Source of the DNA: Berberis thunbergii
Taxonomy: Eukaryota > Streptophyta > Magnoliopsida > Ranunculales > Berberidaceae
DNA: 64,000 nucleotides
Direction: 5' to 3'
Assembly: GCA_003290165.1 (NCBI GenBank)
Contig: QNQO01001826.1
Span: 62,001-126,000, forward strand
Made by a program: the position numbers and the translations under genes
The notes under the pieces: generated by a model
Databases searched by the model: none
What the model saw: only the letters and a program-made list of their open reading frames with translations
Told to the model about the DNA's origin: nothing
In this document: positions 34,740 through 47,481 of the stretch, in pieces
Layout: each line of letters opens with the position of its first letter
Position numbering within the stretch: the stretch's first letter is position 1

Positions 34740-37130
34740 TGAGCTAATGGTCCTTGCTGGGATTGGATGGTCCTTCTAGCGATTTATTTTAAAGCTAATG
34801 AAGTTACTAAATAGTGGACTTCATGTCGACGGGCAGTTCATCACTGATAACAACTCTTGGAGTTGGTGTCTTGTGTTGAAGTATCGTTACTTAGCTTTTT
34901 ATTAATCTGGATTGCATTGCTAGCTTTGATTCCTGGATCTCCGCATAGGTACACTTTGGTTATCTGGGCTCCTTCACCTTCATAGATTGATTCTCCTATT
35001 TTATCTAGGTCTGATGCTTGACATGTTGGTTTTGTGGGCTCGAGCTGTAAGTGGCAACAATTTCAGCTGCTTCAGGACTGCATAATGGCAGTCTCTTGCT
35101 GCTGGCTGATCTCATCAGATAGTCCCTTGGGCATGGCTGGCTATATATTTTATGCATTGGTGTAGGGTGGAGACCACTGCTTTCATATAACAAAGCCATG
35201 ACTTTCCTAGAATAATGTTGTAGGTGGGCGTGGCGTCAACAACCATAAACTCTTGAACAAGGTACTTCTGTAACTATGGCTCTCCTACAACCACCATTAG
35301 AGTGGTCTTCTTGATGGGGAAACACTTCTCTCCGTTGAATCCCACCATAGGGTGGGTGGCAGGTGTTAAGTATTTCTCCTATAGCTGAATGTTGCATAAT
35401 GCACTAAGGAACAAGACATTTAGGGAGCTTCCAGTGTCCACCAAGACTTCTTTTTACCTCCCACTTAGCGATAAGGACGAAGATGACCAAACGTCATTGA
35501 AAGGAGAATGTACCCTCTAAATATCCCTCTCCGTAAACGTCAGTGATGGGATCGGGTTGTGAACTCGTGCGTGCTGCACTTGTTGGTCCTCAGATTGAGA
35601 TGATGTTCGCATCTCGGTCAGTGTCCTCTTGCGGAACCTGTTTGATTGTTCTCCTTCAGGGCCAACCTTGTAAAGGATGTAAATGACGCCAGGAGCTTCC
35701 TTTTCAATCTCCTTGACAGTGTCAACTCTTTCTTTTTGTTTGGCCATGTTTCCTGTCCAAGCCTAGGAACTCTTTAAGTTTGCCTTTCCTGATCCAATAC
35801 TCGGCTTCTCCTCCGAGGTTTCTACAATCCTTAGTATCATGTCCACCTTCCTTGTGGTAGGTGCAAATTTTGTTGTTATCGCACCGAGCGAGGTCTCCTT
35901 GCTGCTTAGGCGACCTCTTCAACTCTTCCCAATCCTTGATGGAATTAAGATTGTCAAACAGACTAGTATTGAGAGGGGTAACATACCTGCACCCGACGTA
36001 ATTCGAGGCCTTGTCATGCCTGTTGCGGCCCGAATCAGTTTTGTTGTCTGTGCACTTCTTCTTGTTACGGTCATCGTATTTTTTTTCTTTTCCTTTTTTC
36101 CCGTCCTTTGGAAGAAAAGGTTTCTTCTCTAACTCCACTTTTATCTTGGCGGCTAGCATTTCGTCCAGAGTGATGTATCTCTGGGCATCTCTGAGCAAGT
36201 CTGTCATATTGGATTGGGGGTCCAGGGTAAGGAAGTCATAGAACTGGCCCCTTCTTAGACCTGAAGTGAAAATCGTGACAACAATGTCATCACTACAACC
36301 ATCGATAAGGGCCAGCTCATCATTAAAATGAGTGTCGTACGCCCTCTACATCTTGTTCTATTTTTGCTTTAGTGTCAGCAGATAATGTGGGTCTTTCCTG
36401 AGTTGTTGGCTGCCCACGAAGCATGCGAGGAACACCATTGCCAACGTTCAAAATGAATCGATAGATTTTGGAGGAAGGTTGTTGAACCACGTCAGTGTTG
36501 ATGTCTTCAGGCTTGTAGGGAATGATTGACACATTATTACATTGAACCCTTCCTTGAACGCCATAACGTGCTAAAAGTAACGCAAGTGATCGAACGAGTC
36601 TGTTGTCCTGTCTAAAACTCCAACTTCGATGGTGTGTATTTATTTGGCAGCAGTTCGTCCATGATATGGTTCATGAACGGAGGGACCGTGAGATTAAACA
36701 ACACGTCTAGGTTTGTGGCCCCATCGCGGATGGGGTTGTGGGAGACGTGTTTGTCGGCTCTAGACGCTAGGTCTCTATTGGCTGCTCTTCTGTCTTTTGT
36801 CCATTGAGAAGTTGCTGGGGCAGTGCGATTCTCTTGAACATGCTCTTTGGAACTCTTTGGGTACTGGGCCATTCGCTGCTCAAGATTCCCCTCTGTAGAT
36901 GGAGGATTTTTTTGTTTGAGAGCTTTCAGTGTTTATGCGATTTGCTACATCTGTGTTGAAAGTAGGTTCAACCTTAGGTCTGATGCGGTTGCCACCGACG
37001 CATGGGTATGAGGAGTTTTTTCCCGTGCCGGTGGTGGGATGGGCGGCGCTTTGCCGGTTTGTGCATTTGAAGGCTTGACAACATCTCCATTGTTACAAGG
37101 CTTTTGGTGGCGTAGTTTGAGGAAAGAAAT
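34740..37130 (-). pseudogene. Tat-like gypsy gag and protease, truncated
   Basis: Read on the minus strand: a Pro-rich gag N-terminus (37100-36880), then NLDVLFNLTVPPFMNHIMDE (36700), then 36207-35722 with a basic linker, YVTPLNTSLF and a CX...H zinc-knuckle-like ICTYHKEGGHDTKDCRNL typical of Tat/Ogre gag. Protease follows at about 35430-34990 (LVDTGSSLNVLFLSAL, then GFNGEKCFPIKKTTLMVVVG and YNIILGKSWL). It has stops and frame changes and no reverse transcriptase after it, because the sequence switches near 34.7 kb to the plus-strand unit. Confidence 0.75.
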
Positions 37131-37520
37131 GTTGCTGGAGATCCTTTTCTAATTGGGAGTTGTCCATGTGGGATAGTTACCCTACTCGACTTGTGTTCCT
37201 AGATCTGTGGGAGATGTTTCCGTTTCTGCGTGTTGTCCATGCAAATAAGTTCTCCTACCCGACTTATACTATAGTATTTGTTTTCTAGTAGGATCCAATG
37301 TGTTGCTGGCCTGCCAGTCTTGGGTAGATCTTTCAGATACTTGCCTTAGAGGTCTGATCGCATGATGTATTGGCTTAATGGCTCATTGCAACTTGGATTC
37401 GATTGTCTGGATCCCGCAAATGATTGACTTAGTGTTGTTTAGGCCTTGCTGGATTGAGCATGCAATCGAGCCTGCGATGTTCTATTGAGGAGATTATAGT
37501 CCCACATCGTCATGTTCTAT

Positions 37521-38111
37521 TGCGGAGATTATACCCTTGGGCGGACCTGAGGGGGAGGTTGCAGGAGAGGCCCGTGTTGGCGAAACCCAATAGGCTCGTG
37601 GATCCCAAGAAGGATTGGACGGGCTACCAAAGGGAGATTATAGTCCCACATCGCCTAGGTGAGATAAGGGGATGTCCTATATATGTGCGAGGTTGGATCT
37701 ACAAAGTACTACGCGTTTTAAAGCCGTGCAAGCCTTGGGCCAAAGCGGACAATATAATATTCTATAGATCGGGTTGTGACAGAATGGTATCAGAGCCAAA
37801 CCTCATTGGAAGTGTGCCAACGACGACGCTGGGCTCCCTTAGGGGGTGGACTGTGATACCCTTTTGTGGGCGGATCTGAGGGGGAGGATGCGGAATATGC
37901 CTATGTTGGCGAAACCCAATAGGCCCATGAATCCCAAGAGGGGTTGGACAAGCTACCAAGGGGAGATTATAGTCCCACATCACCTAGGTGAGGGAAGGGG
38001 ATGTGCTATATATGTGCGAGGTTGGATCTACAAAGTACTATGCGTTTTAAAGCCGTGCGGGTCTTGGGCTCAAAACAGACAATATAGTACTCTGTGGATC
38101 GGGTCGTGTCA
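37521..38111 (+). mobile_element. TRIM (terminal-repeat retrotransposon in miniature)
   Basis: Two direct repeats, 37521-37781 (261 bp) and 37852-38111 (260 bp), about 85% alike by eye, each ending in TGACA/TGTCA. Four bases after the left repeat is TGGTATCAGAGCCA (37785-37798), complementary to initiator tRNA-Met 3' end, the usual primer-binding site. A polypurine tract AGGGGGTGGA directly precedes the right repeat (37841). The ~70-base interior has no coding capacity. The LTRs share TCCCACATCG, CGCGTTTTAAAGCC and GCGGACAATAT with TRIM LTRs known from other eudicots. Left end TGCGGAGATTATACCC differs from right end TGTGATACCC, and no 5-bp target duplication is visible. Confidence 0.85.
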
Positions 38112-38219
38112 TCGGGCTTGGTTTGTTCTATTGAGGAGATTATCATGACACATGTACGATGCTAATCAGAGGACGGTTTGAAGTATCATCAATTGTCATC
38201 TGACCAAAACTCCTCGTTT

Positions 38220-41090
38220 TAAAGGGATCATTGCTTTTGATCCATAAGCTATGATGAACGGTGTTTCCCTAGTGGGTCTTCTTTGGGTGGTCTGATATGC
38301 CAAGAGGATTCCTGGTAATTCTAAAACCCACCGGCCTTTGGCCTTATAAAATTTTCTTTTGAGTGTTTCAAAATGGTAATGTTAGTGACTTTCGCCTATT
38401 CATTGGCTTGGAGGTGCCCTGGTGAGGAGTAGTGGTGCCTAATGCTAAGATTATCACATAGTTTTTTTTGCCTTCAAATTAAGTCCCACTATCACTGATC
38501 AGTGTCCTTGGGATGCCAAATTTGCAGATGATGGATGCCCATATGAAATTGTCAATTTTATTTTCACCTATCTTGACCAGAGGGCTCCACTTTGACCCAT
38601 TTGGTGAAGTAATCAACAACAATGAGGAGGAGCCTCTTTTTGGCAAAGATGGGGTGTGACATAACAATATTCATTACCCATTGTGCAAAAGTCCATGAGC
38701 TAGTCATTGGAGTTAGGGTGCATGTGGACGTATGATGCAAATCTCTAACACTTGTTGCATTTTCAGACCATGTCGGTGTCCTGTTGCATGTTTTTCTAAT
38801 AGTACCCTAAGGTTAGGGCCCAAAGTTCTCTCGCCTTGGTGGTTTCTGCAGATACCCTCATGAATTTCTCCGAGAACATAGTTTGCCTCTGAGGGGGGCA
38901 CGCATCTAAGTAGCGGTCCCGTGGCTGACCTTCTATATAACTTGTCATTCAGAAGAATGTACCGTGCTGCCATGTTTTTCAACCTTCTAGCTTCCGTCTT
39001 CTCTGTTCAGAAGACTCCATTCTTGACGTACTCAATAATGAGATTTATCGAGCTTGTATTTTTGCTTATCGCAGAGGCATCATTGGATTCTTCTTCTTCT
39101 AGACTTAATTTTTCTTGGAACTCAATAAGCCCGTCCGAAGTCTCAGCCGTAGCTAAGGCCTTTTTGGCCAGTGCATCAGCCCTTTCGTTGTCATCTCTGG
39201 GATATTGCTGGAGCTCTAACCTTTTGAATCCACTTATGGTGTTGATCACTTTCTTGCAGTAAGCCTACACTTTGGGATCTTTGTTGCTGAACTCCCCTTT
39301 GAATTGGTTGACTATTAGACGGGAGTTGGTATACGTGATGAGGTCATCTATTCCAATTCTCTTGGGGAGCTTTAGGCCGAACAAGAGAGCCTCGTACTCC
39401 ACTTCATTGTTGGAGGCGGGGAAACTAAACCTGGCAGCTTTTTCTAAAGTCGCCCCACTTGGAGAGTGGAGAGTGACTCCAATTCAACTTCTGTTGACTG
39501 TGGATGACCTGTCACAATTCCTGACCATTCTTGGTCATTTGATCTATGCTCCTGGTTGTCTGATTCATGTTTTCCACCGCCAGTTAATTCAGCGATGAAG
39601 TCCACTAGCGCTTTGATGGTTGTTCTCGGGGCGTAGTTGATATCAAACTGTCATAGTTCAGCCGACCATTTAACCATCCTGCATAACAACTTTGACTTGT
39701 GTAACACTGTGTGGAGTGGATGTTTATTTAAGATCGTTATGGAGTGGGTCTAGAAGTGGGTCGCAGTTTCTTGGAGAATGACCAACGCCAAGGCTAACTT
39801 CTCTAGGTCTGGGTAGTTTGCCTCGGCTTCCACAAAGGTTTTGCTAGCGTAGTACACTGGTCTCTATACTCCTTTATCGTTTTGAACAAGGGTTGAACTA
39901 ACAACATGCTTTGAGACAGATAGATACAAGTAAAGTGTTTCTCCCGGTATCGATTTCGAAAGTAACTCCACACTTCCCATATATGCTTTTAGGATTTTGA
40001 AGGCTTGCTCGCATTTTCCATCCCATTTGAACCTTTTACTTCCCCTTAGAATTTTGAATAAATGGAGGCATTTATTAGATGATTTGGAGAAGAACCTGTT
40101 GATTGCTACCACCCTCTCAATCAGGCTCTTAACTTCCTTAATTGTGGTCAAAGACTTCATATTGAAAAGAGTCTGAATTTGCTTCAGATCGGCTTCTATC
40201 CCTATTCGGTTCACCATGTAACATAGGAATTTTCCAGACTCAACCCCTAAGGTGCATTTTTATGGATTGAGCTTCATCTGATACTTGCGGAGTTGATTGA
40301 ATGCTTCGGCAAGGTCGGTGATATGATCTAGACTGAGGAGACTTTTGATCAACATATCATTTATATAGATCTCTTTGTTCCTGCAAATTTGCTCATTGAA
40401 CATTCGGTTTACTAGTCGTTGGTACGTTGGTCCTGCGTTCTTGATGCCTAACGACATTACCCGATAGTACTATATCCCGCTTTCATTTATGAAAGTGGTA
40501 TTCTATTGGTCTTGGGGGTGCATTAGTATCTGGAATAAGTATCCATGAAGCTTAGGAGGCTATATCTGGACGCAGCGTCCATGATCTGATCAATGCGGGA
40601 AAGTGAAAAATAGTATTTAGGACCGCGACTAACTCTTCCTCTAGCTGGCCGACATTAGGTCTTCCCCTTGGAATGACTGGAGTCTCATCGTTTGAGGGGG
40701 AGACTCTAGTCTTGTTTCTGGGCCTAGGCTCTGAGATGTTTGTCCTGCAGACCCGCGTTGTGATTACTAACTGTCCAGCTGCTTTAATGTTGCATAGTAG
40801 CAGTCTCTTGTTAACGGTTGGTCTCCTCGAATGGTCCCTACTGCCTAATCAGCAGGGTACTTGATGCACTGATGCAAAGTGGAAACTGCAGCCTCCATCT
40901 GATGGAGTCAAGCCTTTCCCAAGATGATATTGTATGTGGATGGGGCATCAACCACCATGAACTCTTGGAACAAGACTTATGCAATTGTGGCTCTCCCGCC
41001 ACTACTGTTAGCCTGATCTTCCCGACAGGGAAGCACTTTTCCCCACTAAATCCTATCATGGGGTGACAGGCGGGCATCAAGTTCTCCTAT
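38220..41090 (-). pseudogene. Tat-like gypsy pol: protease, RT, RNase H, integrase, decayed
   Basis: Minus-strand order is normal. Protease C-terminal part at 41080-40900 (MIGFSGEKCFPVGKIRLTVV, parallel to 35.2 kb). Reverse transcriptase at 40460-40260 (MSLGIKNAGPTYQRLVNRMF, then EIYINDMLIKS where family proteins have YxDD; the first Asp is replaced by Asn). RT thumb and connection at 40217-39864. RNase H end at 39250-39007 (RADALAKKAL). Integrase zinc-binding region at 38982-38713 (EIHEGICRNHQG; the Cys pair is lost). Integrase core at 38667-38479 (ENKIDNFIWASIICKFGIPR, TLISDSGT). Many frame changes; not functional. Confidence 0.8.
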
Positions 41091-41099
41091 TTAAGCTGT

Positions 41100-42482
41100 G
41101 ATGATACACCAATAAGGTCACATCCCTTAGTCATACATGTGTCATGATGATCTCGAGGAATTACGGGCCCCGGCGTCAGCCCAACACTAATCTGGTCCAA
41201 GCGGTTCCAAGCCCCCCCAGTGTAGTTCACCAGACAAACCCGAATTCTTACAACTTGCTAGGCCCATATGTCTCACAGTGCTATCCTCAATACCCGTAAA
41301 ACCTACTAAGGAAATATCTATAGGATCAACTACGGACATGCAATTACAATAGCTCTCTGCTTTCAACTAGGAAGCAAATACCAAAATACATATCACACAG
41401 GGAAACTTTCTCTTAGGGAATATCCTCAGATAGGGAATTATCTCTCGTGTATCTAGGAGCATCGGGCTAACAAGAAACTTTCCTCCTACAACACGACTCC
41501 CAATTAGAAAATGATCTTCACGAAAATCTCCATCCTAAATTACGCCATCGATGGCCTGGTCGAACGAGGGCTCCTGCATTATAAATATGACATGAGTTTG
41601 GTAAGCTAAGGTACGCTACAAATTTCATGCTTACAACATTACACATTTCTCAGATCCCTGTCTAACTTTAGCATCGGAGTGCCATCGGCCTCGACAACGC
41701 TGGTCTGTGGCTTACGTGCGTTCCTTATACAGGTCAGCAGGATTAGGTCAAAGCAGGGAGCGAAAAATGACTGCATCAGTTTGGCCCCCATCCATGGGGA
41801 CAACAAAGTTCCTCTTTCGAAACACAGAGAGATTGTGACCACTAGATCACGCAATAATGGAGAACAAGGGGACACGTCAAACGCTCAAGCTGACACTGTA
41901 CCACTGCTTTCAGCGATTTCAGTCATGCATGGGCAGCAGCCTCACACCCTCGCGTAGACAAACCCCAGGATAGATATGTTTTCATCTCAAATACAACTGA
42001 TAGCCAGAGCGGTGGAGGTCTTCATGCGACAAAATCCTTCACCCACTAATGAAGACAATGAGCAACACAGGCTCCGTCTCCGGAGGATGGCAGAAAGCTA
42101 GCACAGGAGAGTCAAGCCCCTACTAGTTCTCATTAGACTAGAGGAGGTTGCGGGGCTAAAACGGAGCCCGCCACCAGGGCGGAGTGGTTCGACCCACAAA
42201 CCCAGTCGTGTTGTACCGTCTATCTGTCCCACCATTTGTGGATCGAATAATGAATGAGGCCCTTCCGAAAAAGTTCACTCCTCTGTAGCTCGACTTCTAC
42301 GACGGAACCACCTACCCATTCGACCACCTAGAAAAGTTCGTGATGTGCAAAAATTTTCCCACAAGCTTGAAAAAGTCAGCACTAACATGGTTCCACAGCC
42401 TCCCGCTGAGGTCGATCGACTCCTTTAAGACGCTGGCAAAGGAGTTCCTGAAGTTTCCGCTGAATATCTGCATCATTGATAT
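41100..42482 (+). pseudogene. Tat-like gypsy leader and gag start, plus strand
   Basis: 41100-41640 is non-coding with LTR/leader character. From 41680 onward the plus strand encodes a gag N-terminus and then capsid sequence: VPPFVDRIMNEALPKKFTPL, DFYDGTTYPFDHLEKFVMCK, FPTSLKKSALTWFHSLPLRS. This is the usual Tat/Ogre capsid (DLYDGT.DP.DHL..F, AFP.TL...A..WF..LP). It stops abruptly at about 42482, where minus-strand Athila-like pol begins; a breakpoint or truncated insertion is implied. Confidence 0.72.
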
Positions 42483-43860
42483 CAAAGTTAGTGCTTTTTA
42501 CGGCCCAATAAGCGCAATGTTCTAACTCAACAGGTAAATGACAGGCTTTTCCATATATAGGCCGATATGGAGACATCCCGAAAATTGTCTTATAAGCGGT
42601 AGGATAAGCCCAAAGTGCATCAGGATGGTGCAAGGACAAATCCTTCCTATCAGGATTCACCATTTTCTCCAAGATTTGTTTTACTTCTCGATTTGCCAAC
42701 TCGGTTTGGCCATTTGTCTGCGGATGATAGGCATTGGCAACCTTGTGATGAATTCCATACATGCGCATCAAAGCTTCAAAAGAGCGATTACAAAAATGAG
42801 TCCCCTGATTACTAATAATGGCTCGTGGTGTACTGAAACGGGATAAAATGTGTTTTTTGATAAACTTGACAACAGTGTTGTTGTCATTGTTTCGACACGC
42901 CATAGCCTCAACCCATTTGAACATATAGTCCACTGCGAGCAAAATATACAAATATCCAAAATAAGGTGAAAAATGTCTCATAAAATCAATCCCCCAACAA
43001 TCAAATATCTCAATGACTAGGATGGGGTTAAGGGGCATCATGTGTCTCCGAGACAGTGCACCTAAATTCTGGCATCTATCACAAGAACGACAATAATTGT
43101 TAGTGTCCTTGAACAATGTAGGCCAATATAATCCAAACTGTAAAATTTTTGCAACGGAATTTTCATAGAAAAATAGCATCCACAAGCTGCACTATGACAA
43201 AAATGTACGACACTTTTAATCTCACTTTCAAGGATACAATGCCTCATGATTTGATCGAGCCAATACTTATATGGATAAGGATCATCCCAATAAAAATTTC
43301 TTACCTCGACCAAAAATTTGCGCTTATCTTGAGCACTCCATGATGATGGAACTTCACCGAAAACCAAGTAATTAACAATGTGTGCATACCATGGTGCTTG
43401 AGTGATGGCGAATAGGTGTTCATCAGGGAAGTCATCATGGATGAGTGGGCCATTAGCAGAGTCACTAAACTCCAGACGAGACAAATGATCCGCCACAACA
43501 TTCTCGACCCCCTTCTTATCCTTTATAGTTAGATCAAATTCCTGCAGAAGTAAAATCCACCTAATCAATCTTGCCTTAGCATCCTCTTTAGAAAGAATGA
43601 ACTTAAGAGCTGCCATGGTCAGTAAAAACAGTGATAGGTGTACCAATCAAATAAACACGAAATTTATCTAAAGCAAAAACTACAGCTAGCAACTCTTTTT
43701 CAGTAGTCGAATAATTCTTTTGAGCATCATTAAGTGTTCGACTAGCATAGTAAACAACAAATGACTTCCCTTCCCTTCGTTGTCCCAAGACTGCCCCCAC
43801 AGCATAGTTGCTTGCATCACACATTATCTCAAATGGTAAAGTCCAATTCGGTGGCTGCAT
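42483..43860 (-). pseudogene. Athila-like RNase H and integrase
   Basis: RNase H at 43860-43500: MCDASNYAVGAVLGQRREGK, VYYASRTLNDAQKNYSTTEK, then VFTDH; a frame change follows. Integrase at 43130-42483: zinc-binding remnant CRSCDRCQ, core WGIDFMRHF (first catalytic Asp), RAIISNQGTHF where the second catalytic Asp of the DDE triad is replaced by Asn, then YHPQTNGQTELANRE with the catalytic Glu. Ends GKACHLPVELEHCAYWAVKS...FDI at the breakpoint. The Asn substitution alone should abolish strand transfer. Confidence 0.88.
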
Positions 43861-43955
43861 GATGGGGGCAGAGGTAAGCCTATCAATGAGTGTTCGAAAG
43901 GCGTCCTCACACTCTTGTGTCTATTGAAACACGACATCTTTGACCAGGAGGCTAC

Positions 43956-45726
43956 TTAATGGTCTAGAGATGGCAGAAAATTTTTGTATGAACCTCTTAT
44001 AAAACCCGTGTGCCCTACAAATGATCTCACATCCTTGACACTTTTAGGTGTAGGTAATTTAGAAATCAATTCAATTTTAGCTTTATCAACCTCGATTCCT
44101 TTATTAGAAACTATGTGTCCCAGAACTATTCCACAGGAAACCATGAAATGACATTTTTTCCAAATTAAGCACCAGACCCTTCTCTTCACATCTACTTAAA
44201 ACAACCTTCAAATGAAGTAAATATAAATCAAAGGAATCACCAAAAACAGTCAAATCATCCATGAATACTTTCATATATTTTTCAACCATGTCACTAAAAA
44301 TACTCATCATGCATCGCTGAAAAGTAGCCGATGCATTACACAAACCAAATGGCATAAGCCAAAAAGCATAAGTACCAAAAGGACATGTGAAAGTAGTCTT
44401 ATCCTGATCCTCTAATGCAATCTAAATCTGATAATATCCTGAATACCAATCTAGACAGCAATAGAAAGAATGACCAGCGACTCGCTCTAAGATTTGGTCT
44501 ATGAATGGAAGTGGGAAGTGATCCTTGCATGTGGTAGAATTAAGTTTCCTATAATCAATGCACATGTGCCACCCTGTCACTACCTTAGTAGGAACAGACA
44601 CCCCCTCATTATTAGTCACCATTGTTATTCCAGATTTCTTGGGAATTACTTGAGTTGGACTAACCCACTTGCTATAAGATATGGGATAAATGATGCTTGC
44701 ATCTAACAATTTTAAGACTTCCTTTTTCACCACCTCTTTCATAGTAGGGTTAAGTCGTCTTTGATGATCTCTACGGGGGTTATCTCCTTCTAAGTGAATC
44801 CTATGGGAACATATTAAAGGGCTAATACCTTTGATATCAGCTATAGTCCAACCTAATGCAGATTTGTGCTCACGTAACATATTAATCAATTCTTCTTCTT
44901 GTGAGCTATCAAGCGCGAAATAAATAATAACAAGAAATGTATCACCTTGTCTGAGGAATGCATGTTTAAGTCCCTCAGGCAGTGGAGCTAGGTCAACTTT
45001 TGGAGTTTTCACGATGGATGGTTGTGGTTTCTGTCTTTCCTTTGCCAACTCTTCAAAGCATGGTTGCCATTGTCGCCCTCCTTTATCCTTTAACCCTGAA
45101 ACAACAGAAATATCAAAAACATTGTAAGGATAAAGTGAATTCTCATAATCAGAAATAGAAAGGAGGTACTCTAAGATTTCAGAATCTGCGCTCAGGAGCG
45201 CATCCTCTATTATCAACGTGTCTATCATGTAGGTATCATGACACTCATCATCATCACGTGGTTGATTGCTAATATTGAATTTGTTGATCTCCAGAGTCAT
45301 GTTCCGAAAAGACAGTTTCATTAGAACGTTCCTGCAAATGATAAGAGCGTTAGCTGTGGCAAGAAAAGGTCTACCTAAAATAATATGAACTGTAGACTTC
45401 ATATTGACCGCAAAATGAGTATCTAAAATAAGAAAGTCGACGGGATTGTAAAACTTATCAATCTGCAGCAAGACATCATTGACTATTCTTCTTTGCTTCT
45501 TAACCGATCTATCGGCCAATTGTAGTACCATGGATGTGGGTTTAATCTCTCCTAGACCCAGTTGTAAGTAAATAGAATATGACATCAGATTTACACTTGC
45601 CCCTAAATCCAACAAGGCTTGGCCGAACTCATGAGTCTCAATCTGGCAGGTGACTGTAGGACACCCTGGATCTTTGTACTTGGGTGGTGTCCTCTGCTCA
45701 ATCACCGCACTTACTTGTTCTGTCAA
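43956..45726 (-). pseudogene. Athila-like protease and reverse transcriptase
   Basis: A 434-codon open frame starts with an aspartic protease region, ALLDLGASVNLMSYSIYLQL (DLGAS in place of DTGAS is normal for this lineage), then ILGRPFLATANALI. Reverse transcriptase follows: WVSPTQVIPKKSGITMV, WHMCIDYRKLNSTTCKDHFP, LPFIDQILERVAGHSFYCCL, DWYSGYYQI. After a frameshift and stop (about 44420), the palm continues in 44355-44104 with MPFGLCNASATFQRCMMSIF and the catalytic KVFMDDLTVFG. Connection and thumb run to 43956 (GIEVDKAKIELISKLPTP). The RT active site is intact, but the frame is broken near DWYSGYYQI. Confidence 0.9.
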
Positions 45727-45893
45727 GAAGTAATCTTCTTAACACGATGTTTCCTCTTGATTGTGCATAGATCCTTGATGACCATCGCATAAGTTGGTAC
45801 CTGTTTAATCACATGCAGCAAAGGTAAATTAATTTTAACCTGTTTCAAGTGTTCTAGAATCTCGCCATGCATTTTCGATTTCTTTACAGTAGG

Positions 45894-47200
45894 TCATAGT
45901 GCTCGAGGAAAACGAACTGGAACTGGAATGTTCCTATTGGGCTCATCCTCAGGGATGCTCTCATTTGCACTTGGGGAGGTGCCTATAGTCATGGACGAGC
46001 TTGACCCGTCTAAAATCTTACCACTCTGAGTCGTGATGGCATTAACCTCTTTGACATTCTGAGAGTCTGAAGTAGAGGTTTGTGCCATAAGTTGGCCTTT
46101 CGGATTTGCTTGAGGCTGTGACGGAAATTGGCCCTGCTCTTGTACTGTTAATGAACTTGTCAGCTTGGTTATCTGGCTTTTGATCTCCTTGTTCTCTTCT
46201 ACCAACTGTGTCAATGCAACCTCAAATTTTTTATTAGTCTTACCTTGTGCCTTTATAAATGCATGTAATGTGTCTGATAAGGAACTTCTGTTAGATTACC
46301 CATTGTATGGAAGTGCAGGGTATGACCAAGGTGGTAGTGCCTGTGAGTGTGTAGGTTGGTCTGCCTCGGACCTCCAGCCAAAGTTAGGGCGATCTCTCCA
46401 GCCAGAATTGTAAGTGTTAGAGAATGGTGAGTAAGGCTTCTTGTACATCCCTAAGGCGTTACATTGTTCCTCATAAACCCCTCTCATCTCAGTCAAGGTT
46501 GAAAAATCCTGTGCGAAGTGTTGAACTTCACCGCATATAAAACAGGCGTCCCGTAGCTCAACTCTGGCAACAGTATGTGTGGGCCTACGATCCTTGGTCT
46601 TAAGTGCCTCTAACTCCCTAGTTACTCTATCCAATTGGGCTCTAAGGCTTTCATTTTTTCTAAGTTGGTAGACTCTAGCTGAGCGTGTTCTATCCAAGCT
46701 CTCAATAGCACTTGGACCAGTCCAGGTATGAGCCTTTTCAGCAAGTCATTCAGGTACTCAATGATCTTGTTAGGGTCCTTTTGCAAAAAGCACTCCATTA
46801 CACATCATCTCAATGAACTAGCGTTCTCTACTGGTGAGCCCCTCATAAAAATGACTGACTCCCATGTTTGATATAATGTCTCACTATTCTTTTGGGTGAA
46901 GGTAGAAATCTGTCTCTTTAGACCGTTGGTTTTGTGGTGAGGAAAGTATTTATTAAAAAATGCTTGGGTCATCTCCTCCCACGAACCTATAGACCTTGGT
47001 CGCAAAGAGTATAGCCAACTTTTCGCTTTTTCCATAAGGATTCTCACTCTCTAGGCCATGAAAAGTAGGTAATAATTGTATCATACCTGGCTTAAAATCT
47101 AGCTTTGGTGTACTTTGTGTAAACATGATACATGATGGAGTAGCAATGCGCGTGGGGTGAAGATAGTCCTTTAGCTACCGAACATGGTCATCTTCGTAAT
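45894..47200 (-). pseudogene. Athila-like gag
   Basis: 47047-46805: capsid part AKSWLYSLRPRSIGSWEEMT, FFNKYFPHHKTNGLKRQIST. 46697-46296: linker and a zinc-knuckle-like CFICGEVQHFAQDF in which the last Cys is replaced by Phe. 46214-45894: C-terminal part with EVNAITTQSGKILDG. The 5' start near 47.2 kb is broken by frame changes. Confidence 0.8.
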
Positions 47201-47460
47201 TACTCATGGTGTTAGAATTAGAAGTATGACTTAATTTGGCCTCAATGTGAATTTGTTGGTGTTCTAAATTTGGGACCCTAATTAGTCTCCCTAAGTGGTC
47301 TCTATTCCAACTCACACTCTCAATGTCTTTTTTTTAAGAAATAAAATAAAAATAAATAAAAAATGGACCTAAAACCTAAAAATAAAAAAATAAAAAATAA
47401 ATAAAACAATGAGCAAGAAAGATAATACCCGAAACCTCCCTTGTAGAATGACGCTTGTTC

Positions 47461-47476
47461 TCCGACAACGGTGCCA
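47461..47476 (-). promoter_or_regulatory. primer-binding site, Athila type
   Basis: The minus strand reads TTGGCACCGTTGTCGGA immediately inside the LTR end. Athila-group elements have TGGCGCCGTTGCCGGGGA here, complementary to a tRNA 3' end; three or four positions differ. Confidence 0.7.
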
Positions 47477-47481
47477 AAATT

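Noticed and set aside
37785..37798. TGGTATCAGAGCCA as possible sign of a Copia element
   Set aside because: The same primer site is used by Copia and TRIMs; the interior is only ~70 bases and has no coding, so it is a TRIM.
37454..38148. Plus-strand frames repeated twice, looking like a duplicated gene
   Set aside because: They are the two LTRs of the TRIM; the repetition is structural, not coding.
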